From positions 1 to 12,335 of the forward strand of contig JACCTJ010000164.1 of the NCBI GenBank assembly GCA_013812485.1: a stretch of DNA of 12,335 nucleotides, in the 5' to 3' direction. A model generated the notes under the pieces. It was not told where the DNA came from and made no database searches. It was given only the letters and a program-made list of their open reading frames with translations. A program made the position numbers and the translations under genes. Shown here piece by piece: positions 7,459 through 12,335 of the stretch (positions within the stretch are counted from its first letter, which is position 1; each line of letters opens with the position of its first letter). This DNA comes from Thermoleophilaceae bacterium (lineage in GTDB: Bacteria > Actinomycetota > Thermoleophilia > Solirubrobacterales > Thermoleophilaceae).

Positions 7459-7490
7459 ACGTGCTCGGACGCTACGCCGTCGACGCGTGA
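7441..7490 (+). promoter_or_regulatory. Strong ribosome binding site and nine-codon ORF linking ureA to ureB
   Basis: The very purine-rich AGGAAGGGAGAGG (7441-7453) ends seven bases before a GTG at 7461. That GTG opens a short frame (M-L-G-R-Y-A-V-D-A) closing with TGA at 7488-7490. The TGA overlaps the ureB GTG (7487-7489) in a GTGA quartet, the same overlap seen at other junctions in the window. The ureB start has no ribosome binding site of its own nearby. The arrangement suggests that ribosomes load at 7461 and restart on ureB. It could also be chance. Confidence 0.4.
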
Positions 7491-7861
7491 TTCCCGGCGA
7501 GCTGCTCCCAGCCGAAGGCAGCGTCGAGCTCCAGCCCGATCGTGCGCGTGTAACGCTCCAGGTTGACAATACCGGTGACCGGCCGATCCAGGTCGGAAGC
7601 CATTTTCACTTCTTCGAGGTGAACAGGGCCCTGCGCTTCGATCGGGCGCGCGGCTACGGAATGCGACTCGACATCCCGGCCGGCACGTCCGTGCGCTTCG
7701 AGCCCGGGGACGAGCGCGAAGTGCAGGTCGTTGCCCTCGCCGGCGCCCGGATCGTTCGCGGCTTGAACGGCCTTACGGAGGGAGCGCTCGACGATCCCAG
7801 AGTGCGCGAGGCCGCGCTCGCCCGCGCGCGCGAGCGTGGCTTCCTTGGGGTTGAGCCGTGA
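7487..7861 (+). CDS. ureB: Urease subunit beta UreB
   Basis: A 124-residue urease beta subunit. It opens with the family's [11 protein letters not shown] and contains [21 protein letters not shown] (27-47), the near-invariant core. [27 protein letters not shown] (49-75) and the [10 protein letters not shown] segment (90-99) follow. The C-terminal 25 residues are a charged, Ala/Arg-rich helix beyond the shortest family members. It acts as a structural subunit of the urease trimer and contributes to the entrance of the active-site flap. The GTG at 7487 is fixed by the MIPGE start, although no good ribosome binding site lies directly before it; see the upstream nine-codon ORF. The stop overlaps the ureC start as GTGA. 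Confidence 0.95.
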   Translation: MIPGELLPAEGSVELQPDRARVTLQVDNTGDRPIQVGSHFHFFEVNRALRFDRARGYGMRLDIPAGTSVRFEPGDEREVQVVALAGARIVRGLNGLTEGALDDPRVREAALARARERGFLGVEP

Positions 7862-9564
7862 CGTCGCTGAACCGGCGCCGCTACGCGGGGATGTTCGGCC
7901 CGACCACCGGCGACCGACTCCGGCTAGCCGACACGGAGCTCCTCGTCGAGATCGAGCAGGACGTGACCGTCCCGGGCGAGGAGGCCGTCTTCGGGGGAGG
8001 CAAGTCGGTTCGCGATGGCATGGCGCAGGGGACGGCTACCCGAGAGGAAGGTGCGCTCGACCTCGTGATCACGAACGCCGTGATCGTCGACCACTGGGGC
8101 ATCGTCAAGGCCGACATCGGCATCAGAGACGGTCGTATCGCCGGGATCGGGAAGGCGGGCAACCCCGACACGATGGACGGCGTTACCCTCGAGATCGGTG
8201 CGGCGACCGAGATCATCGCCGGCGAGGGAGGCATCGTCACGGCCGGGGCGATCGATAGCCACATCCACTTCATCTCCCCCCAGCAGGCCATCGAAGCGAT
8301 CGCCTCCGGCACCACCACGCTGATCGGCGGCGGCACGGGGCCGGCGACCGGGACGAACGCCACGACGTGTACGCCCGGTGCGTGGAATACGAGCCGCATG
8401 CTCGAGGCGGCCGAGGGCATGCCCCTGAACGTCGGCTTCCTCGGCAAGGGCAACGCGTCGAGGCCGGAGGCGCTCCGCGAGCAGGTGGCTGCGGGAGCGC
8501 TCGGGCTCAAGCTCCACGAGGATTGGGGATCGACGCCGCAGGCGATCCGCACCTGCCTGACCGTGGCCGACGAGCTCGACGTCCAGGTCGCCATCCACAC
8601 CGACACCCTCAACGAGGCGGGCTTCGTCGAGGACACGATCGCGGCGTTCGAGGGCCGTACGATCCACACGTTTCACACGGAGGGTGCGGGCGGCGGCCAT
8701 GCCCCCGACATCATCAAGGTCTGCGGCGAGCCCAACGTCCTGCCAAGCTCCACCAATCCGACCCGGCCCTATACGGTCAACACGCTGGACGAGCATCTCG
8801 ACATGCTCATGGTCTGCCACCACCTCAGCCGAGACGTACCCGAGGACGTGGCCTTCGCCGAGAGCCGGATCCGCGGCGAGACCATCGCCGCGGAGGACGT
8901 GCTCCACGATCTCGGGGCGCTCAGCATGGTCTCCTCGGACTCGCAGGCGATGGGTCGGGTCGGGGAGGTCTGGATTCGCACCTGGCAGACCGCCGACAAG
9001 ATGAAGCGCGAGCGCGGCGCCCTCGCGGAGGACCCGCCCTCGAGCGACAACCACCGGATCAAGCGCTACGTCGCCAAGGTCACGGTCAACCCCGCCGTCG
9101 CCCACGGGATCTCCGAGCACGTCGGCTCGCTCGAGGCCGGCAAGCTCGCGGACATCGTCCTCTGGAAGCCCGCCTTCTTCGGGGTCAAGCCCGAGCTCGT
9201 CCTCAAGGGGGGCTTCATCGCGTACGCGCAGATGGGCGATCCCAACGCCTCGATCCCCACGCCGGAGCCCGTCTTCCCGCGACCCATGTTCGGTGCCCTC
9301 GGCAACGCCATCCACGCGACCTCGCTGACCTTCGTCTCGAAGCTCGCGCTCGAGAACGATGTCGCCGAGCGCCTCCGACTCCGCAAGCGGGTGGTCGCGG
9401 TGGAGGGGACCCGGAACATCGGTAAGGCCGCCATGGCGAACAACTCGTACCTGCCGGCCGTCGAGGTCGACCCGGAGACCTACGAGGTGCGCGTCGATGG
9501 ACAGCTCGTGACCTCGCGACCGGCGCAGGAGCTCGCGCTCGCCCAGCGTTACTTCCTCTTCTGA
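7858..9564 (+). CDS. ureC: Urease catalytic subunit alpha UreC
   Basis: A 568-residue, full-length nickel urease alpha subunit of the amidohydrolase superfamily, converting urea to ammonia and carbamate in the cytoplasm. All key residues are visible and sit one position later than in the Klebsiella enzyme. His135 and His137 (HIH), the carbamylated Lys218 (GLKLHEDWG), His247 (AIHTDT), His273 ([13 protein letters not shown]) and Asp361 (SSDSQAMGR) make up the di-nickel site. Cys320 and His321 (MVCHHLSR) lie on the mobile flap. The enzyme therefore looks fully active once loaded with nickel. The GTG start overlaps the ureB stop by four bases, and the TGA at 9562-9564 shares its last base with the ureF ATG. 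Confidence 0.98.
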   Translation: MTSLNRRRYAGMFGPTTGDRLRLADTELLVEIEQDVTVPGEEAVFGGGKSVRDGMAQGTATREEGALDLVITNAVIVDHWGIVKADIGIRDGRIAGIGKAGNPDTMDGVTLEIGAATEIIAGEGGIVTAGAIDSHIHFISPQQAIEAIASGTTTLIGGGTGPATGTNATTCTPGAWNTSRMLEAAEGMPLNVGFLGKGNASRPEALREQVAAGALGLKLHEDWGSTPQAIRTCLTVADELDVQVAIHTDTLNEAGFVEDTIAAFEGRTIHTFHTEGAGGGHAPDIIKVCGEPNVLPSSTNPTRPYTVNTLDEHLDMLMVCHHLSRDVPEDVAFAESRIRGETIAAEDVLHDLGALSMVSSDSQAMGRVGEVWIRTWQTADKMKRERGALAEDPPSSDNHRIKRYVAKVTVNPAVAHGISEHVGSLEAGKLADIVLWKPAFFGVKPELVLKGGFIAYAQMGDPNASIPTPEPVFPRPMFGALGNAIHATSLTFVSKLALENDVAERLRLRKRVVAVEGTRNIGKAAMANNSYLPAVEVDPETYEVRVDGQLVTSRPAQELALAQRYFLF

Positions 9565-10247
9565 TGGAGCTTGCGGCCCTCATTCCGTTGCTCCAGCTCT
9601 CAGACAGCGCCTTTCCGACGGGATCCTTCAGTCATTCGATGGGACTGGAGGCCCTGGTGGAGGGCGGACAGGTCTCCGGAGCCACAGAGCTCGAGGCCGT
9701 CGTCGAGCGTTACCTGGAGGCCTTGGCGACCTCGGATTGCGTGGCCTTGTGGGAGCTCTTTCGACCGACGGACTCGATCGCCGAGATCGTGTTGGTCGAC
9801 AACGCGCTGTCTGCCACGAAGCTGGCGCGGGAGAGCCGCGCGGCGAGCACCGCCACCGGCAGCAGCCTCCTCGAGGCCGCGGCGGCCTTCGAGCTCGATT
9901 ATCCGCTGCTGCGGGAGCTCATGACCGCCGTGCGCGACGGCTCGGCGCCGGGGAACATCGCAGTGGCGTACGGCGCCGTCTGCCGCTCGCTGGGCATCTC
10001 GGTGACCGCCGCCCTGGGCTCGTACCTCTACACCGCCGCGGCCGCCCTCGTCGCCGCCGGCCAGAAGCTCATACCGCTAGGTCAGTCAGCGGCGCAGGGC
10101 GTCCTGTACCACCTTCGCGACGTCATCGCGGAAGCCGTCCGCAGGAGCGAGAAGGCCTCCCCCGCCGATCTCTTCTCGTTCGCTCCGGTCATCGAGATCG
10201 CCTCGATGACTCACGAACGCCAGCGCGTCAGGCTCTACATGTCGTGA
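9564..10247 (+). CDS. ureF: Urease accessory protein UreF
   Basis: A 227-residue UreF, the all-helical protein that bridges UreD and UreG in the urease activation complex. Family marks are [21 protein letters not shown] at 9-29, the central [10 protein letters not shown] region, and the C-terminal [16 protein letters not shown] (212-227), the tail that contacts UreD and orders in the complex. Length and both ends fit the family. Its ATG shares one base with the ureC stop (TGATG), which implies translational coupling. No ureE lies between ureC and ureF, so nickel delivery must rely on UreG or on an unlinked carrier. Confidence 0.94.
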   Translation: MELAALIPLLQLSDSAFPTGSFSHSMGLEALVEGGQVSGATELEAVVERYLEALATSDCVALWELFRPTDSIAEIVLVDNALSATKLARESRAASTATGSSLLEAAAAFELDYPLLRELMTAVRDGSAPGNIAVAYGAVCRSLGISVTAALGSYLYTAAAALVAAGQKLIPLGQSAAQGVLYHLRDVIAEAVRRSEKASPADLFSFAPVIEIASMTHERQRVRLYMS

Positions 10248-10924
10248 GGCCGCTCAAGATAGGGATCGGCGGACCGGTGGGGTCCGGGAAGACCGCGCTC
10301 GTCGCCGAGCTGTGTCGACGGCTCGGCGCCGAGCTCGAGATCGCCGCCGTCACCAACGACATCTTTACCCGCGAGGACGCGCAGTTCCTGTTGCGGGCGG
10401 GTGTGCTCCCCGACGATCGGGTGGTCGGCGTCGAGACGGGAGGATGCCCGCACACGGCCATCCGCGACGACGTCTCGATGAACCGGCGTGCGATCGAAGA
10501 GCTGGAGCGCCTCTTCCCAGAGCTCGACCTCGTCTTCGTCGAGAGCGGAGGCGACAACCTCGCTGCCTCGTTCAGCCCCGACCTCGTTGACGCCTCGATC
10601 TACGTCATCGACGTGGCCGGTGGCGACAAGGTGCCCCGCAAGGGTGGACCGGGGGTGACCCGCTCCGAGCTGCTCGTCATCAACAAGATCGACCTGGCGC
10701 CGCTCGTGGGGGCGGATCTCTCCGTAATGGACCGCGACGCAGCCGAGCTTCGCCGAGGAGCGCCGGTGGTGTTCGCCTCGGTCACCCTCGGGGAGGGCAT
10801 GGACGAAGTCGCCGCGTGGGTGGGCCGTGCCGTGCGCGAGCGCGCCTGGACGCCCGCCACCTCGGACCTTCGAGGCGATGGAGCGCACGAGCACCCTCAC
10901 CGCCGCGCGGCAGGCACCCACTGA
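10244..10924 (+). CDS. ureG: Urease accessory GTPase UreG
   Basis: A 226-residue SIMIBI-class GTPase that drives nickel insertion into urease. It shows Walker [10 protein letters not shown] (9-17), the nickel-binding CPH motif (68-70, in [13 protein letters not shown]), ESGGDNL (100-106), [17 protein letters not shown] (121-137) and the guanine-specificity motif NKID (147-150). The GTG at 10244 overlaps the ureF stop in GTGA; no other in-frame start fits. After the usual end near residue 200 there is a tail of about 25 residues with the cluster HEHPH at 215-219 and a terminal His226. Many UreG proteins carry His-rich segments at the N-terminus instead. The tail could be a metal-binding feature or a by-product of reading into the ureD start region. 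Confidence 0.96.
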   Translation: MRPLKIGIGGPVGSGKTALVAELCRRLGAELEIAAVTNDIFTREDAQFLLRAGVLPDDRVVGVETGGCPHTAIRDDVSMNRRAIEELERLFPELDLVFVESGGDNLAASFSPDLVDASIYVIDVAGGDKVPRKGGPGVTRSELLVINKIDLAPLVGADLSVMDRDAAELRRGAPVVFASVTLGEGMDEVAAWVGRAVRERAWTPATSDLRGDGAHEHPHRRAAGTH

Positions 10925-11715
10925 TAGCCGGACAGCGGGGATCATGCTCGCTGCGACTCGCGGAGCGAGGTGGCGCGACCACGATCGCCCGGCGCTTCTC
11001 GCATGCGCCCTTCGGCCCCGCCCACCTCACCTTTCCCGATGACTCCGGCATTCCTGAGGTCCAGCTCACCAACCCCGGCGGTGGGACGCTCGGGGGCGAC
11101 CGCCTCGACTTGGAGATCGCGCTGGGGGCGCGGTCCCGGGCGACGGTCACGACCCAGGCGGCCACCAAGATCTATCGTGGGCCTCAGGCCGTGCAGCGTG
11201 CTGCGTTGCTGGTCGGGTCTGGCGCCTTACTCGAATACGTCCCGCACCACGTCATCCCGTTCGCCGGCTCCTCCTACCGCCAGGAGACCGTTGTCGACAT
11301 GTCTGAGAGCGCGATGCTCATCGCCTGGGAGTCGGTCTCGGCCGGGCGACTGGCGCTAGGCGAGCGCTTCGCCTTCTCGGCCCTGTCCACGAGGCTCCGC
11401 GTTACCAGAGCCGGGAGCCTCGAAGCCGTTGACGGCTGCGAGCTGGTACTGGAGCGGGAGCCCTTCGGAGGATACTCGTACCTGGCCACCCTCTTCGTCC
11501 TCGCCCCGATGGACCTCGGCCAGCTCGCGGAGAACTTGCACGCGTTCTTAGCCACGGTGCCGGTGCTCGCATCGGCGAGCGCCCCGGCATCGGGACTTGT
11601 GGCCACACGGATACTGGCCGCTGACGCGCCGTCTCTGTATCGCGCTCTGAACGGGAGCAGAGGGATCGCACGAGCGGGCCTCGGACTTCCTCCACCGCCT
11701 CGTAGCGTCACCTAG
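10921..11715 (+). CDS. ureD: Urease accessory protein UreD (UreH), probable CTG start
   Basis: UreD forms the platform that docks on apo-urease and channels nickel from UreFG. Recognisable motifs, numbered from the CTG, are [11 protein letters not shown] (10-20), [14 protein letters not shown] (53-66), [11 protein letters not shown] (77-87), [18 protein letters not shown] (104-121), [18 protein letters not shown], and [10 protein letters not shown]. The start is unusual. The only standard in-frame start upstream of the domain is the GTG at 10816, which overlaps ureG by 109 bases and adds 35 residues of Arg/Pro-rich text unlike the family. The CTG at 10921 overlaps the ureG stop in a CTGA quartet, matching the GTGA/ATGA overlaps elsewhere here, and gives 264 residues, a normal UreD length. 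A base error or frameshift near 10850-10960 is the alternative, since an ATG at 10878 exists in another frame. Confidence 0.9.
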   Translation: MIAGQRGSCSLRLAERGGATTIARRFSHAPFGPAHLTFPDDSGIPEVQLTNPGGGTLGGDRLDLEIALGARSRATVTTQAATKIYRGPQAVQRAALLVGSGALLEYVPHHVIPFAGSSYRQETVVDMSESAMLIAWESVSAGRLALGERFAFSALSTRLRVTRAGSLEAVDGCELVLEREPFGGYSYLATLFVLAPMDLGQLAENLHAFLATVPVLASASAPASGLVATRILAADAPSLYRALNGSRGIARAGLGLPPPPRSVT

Positions 11716-11730
11716 CGGCAGACGCCGCCG

Positions 11731-12081
11731 TTACCCATAGGCGAAGAACTCGACGCGGTAGCCGTCAGGGTCGGCCACCTGGACGCGGACGAGGCCCTCC
11801 TCCTGCCATTCCGTCTCGGGGATCCCGGCTGCGCGCAGGCGCTCGCGGGCGGCGTAGACCTCGTCCGCGGTCGACAGCTGGAACCCGAAGTGGTTGGTCC
11901 GCGGCAGGTCGCGCGCCGGCGGATCCCCCTCCGACAGCGCCAGCAGCGCGCCGTCACTCGAGCTCAGAATCAGCAGGTGCTCATCGTCATGGACACGCGC
12001 ATCGAGCCCGAAGTGCTCGCCGTAGAACGCCGCCGACCGCTCACGGTCGCTGACGGTCAGAGCAACGTGGTTCAGGGGCAA
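11731..12081 (-). CDS. VOC/glyoxalase-fold protein, substrate unknown
   Basis: A 116-residue single-module vicinal oxygen chelate protein with the two beta-alpha-beta-beta-beta halves of the fold. It begins PLNHVALTVSDRERSAAFYGEHFGL and ends DPDGYRVEFFAYG. The likely metal ligands are His5, His64 (NHFGFQL) and Glu111 (VEFFAYG), so metal binding seems intact. The family covers glyoxalase I, fosfomycin-type resistance enzymes, extradiol dioxygenases and mere binding proteins, and nothing here picks one. The TTG start at 12081 has GAGG six bases upstream and begins just before the conserved NHVAL strand; the frame stays open upstream to an ATG at 12210, but that extension (Arg/His/Ser-rich) looks non-coding. 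It converges on ureD with a 15-base gap and is not part of the urease operon. Confidence 0.82.
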   Translation of the reverse strand: MPLNHVALTVSDRERSAAFYGEHFGLDARVHDDEHLLILSSSDGALLALSEGDPPARDLPRTNHFGFQLSTADEVYAARERLRAAGIPETEWQEEGLVRVQVADPDGYRVEFFAYG

Positions 12082-12257
12082 AGTTCGCCTCGAGCGTCCG
12101 CGAGCGCAAGGGTGCTGGCGAGCGAAAACCAGGCTATGCCAGGACGCAGGGTCGAAGCATTGGTGGGCCCAAGCGAGCCCCGAGGACGCGGGGGAGGCAC
12201 AGCGCCCCAAGGGCGCAAGCCGAGGGGGCGGAGCCCCCGTGCGCCGGTTTGCAGCCG
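12082..12257. other. Intergenic stretch between ferredoxin and VOC genes
   Basis: No gene is supported in these 176 bases. They contain two short hairpins (12202-12238) near the ferredoxin end. On the minus strand TAGCCT (12136-12131) fits the TAnnnT pattern of a -10 box for the VOC gene, but no plausible -35 lies at normal spacing. Confidence 0.5.
12202..12238 (-). terminator. Tandem hairpins after the ferredoxin gene, possible terminator or dispersed repeat
   Basis: Two compact hairpins lie side by side. GCGCCC (12202-12207) pairs with GGGCGC (12211-12216) around CAA, and GGGGGC (12224-12229) pairs with GCCCCC (12233-12238) around GGA. They begin 20 bases past the ferredoxin stop on the minus strand. 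Neither is followed by a T run on either strand, so this would be an atypical terminator. The GGGGGC-GGA-GCCCCC form also resembles short dispersed palindromes of GC-rich genomes. Confidence 0.4.
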
Positions 12258-12335
12258 TCAGGACGCTTGCGCGAAATAGTCAGCGTTCACCTGGATGTAC
12301 TTCTCCCACTCCGACGGAAGCTGGTCCTCGGCGAA
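12258..12335 (-). CDS. C-terminal end of a probable 7Fe ferredoxin (FdxA-like), truncated by window edge
   Basis: Only the last 25 codons are in the window, ending with TGA at 12260-12258. The visible residues include FAEDQLPSEWEKYIQ followed by VNADYFAQAS. The pattern (acidic residues, then a short LP-x-x-W segment, then an N-A/x-x-F/Y-F stretch) matches the C-terminal tail of bacterial [3Fe-4S][4Fe-4S] ferredoxins of the FdxA type. There it follows the last cysteine motif and an EAIF/Y stretch; the visible F could be the end of that stretch. The cysteines that would prove it lie outside the window. No link with the urease genes is implied: the gene is read towards the VOC gene but has hairpins and 176 bases in between. 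Confidence 0.65.
   Translation of the reverse strand, partial: FAEDQLPSEWEKYIQVNADYFAQAS

Noticed and set aside
7831..7846. Alternating CG run in the 3' part of ureB
   Set aside because: It encodes Ala/Arg codons in a GC-rich gene; nothing suggests a structural role.
7924..9315. 463-codon minus-strand frame opposite ureC
   Set aside because: It mirrors the codon bias of ureC, has Arg/Asp/Gly-biased composition and no recognisable motifs; ureC on the other strand is certain.
11715..11728. Small hairpin GCGGC-AGAC-GCCGC between ureD and the VOC gene as a shared terminator
   Set aside because: Only five base pairs and no T run on either side; too weak to claim.
1..12335. CRISPR arrays, tRNA or rRNA genes, insertion sequences, attachment sites
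   Set aside because: I found no regularly spaced repeats, tRNA-like folds, transposase motifs or flanking duplications.

Overview
The window comes from a GC-rich bacterial chromosome with many GTG starts, NNG/NNC-biased codons and genes overlapping by 1-4 bases. These traits, the urease gene order ureA-B-C-F-G-D without ureE, and an Mrp protein without its CxxC pair suggest an actinobacterial lineage, possibly Thermoleophilia. That placement is inference; no rRNA or taxonomic marker is present.

Layout. (1) Positions 1-521 hold the 3' end of a gene for an arginine- and alanine-rich, probably helical protein of unknown function, followed by a strong intrinsic terminator (627-658). (2) 704-1849 encodes an Mrp/ApbC-type P-loop ATPase. 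(3) 6842-1867, minus strand, is a complete urea ABC transporter operon, urtA-urtB-urtC-urtD-urtE. (4) 6843-7107 is a 265-base divergent control region with a near-perfect 19-base palindrome. (5) 7108-11715, plus strand, is the urease operon ureA-ureB-ureC-ureF-ureG-ureD. (6) 12081-11731, minus strand, is a small VOC/glyoxalase-fold protein, convergent with ureD. (7) 12335-12258, minus strand, is the C-terminal end of what looks like a bacterial 7Fe ferredoxin, followed by two tandem hairpins.

Together, regions 3-5 form a urea scavenging module. The lipoprotein UrtA captures urea, UrtB/UrtC form the channel, and UrtD/UrtE hydrolyse ATP. UreABC hydrolyses urea to ammonia and carbamate, and UreF/UreG/UreD load nickel into UreC. 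The two operons diverge from one short region, which would allow joint control, presumably by nitrogen status; the regulator is not encoded in the window.

I see no clearly undescribed multi-gene system. The points most worth a second look are the palindrome between the operons, a probable CTG start for ureD, a nine-codon coupling ORF between ureA and ureB, a His-rich UreG tail in a locus without ureE, and an Mrp protein without its usual iron-sulfur cysteines.
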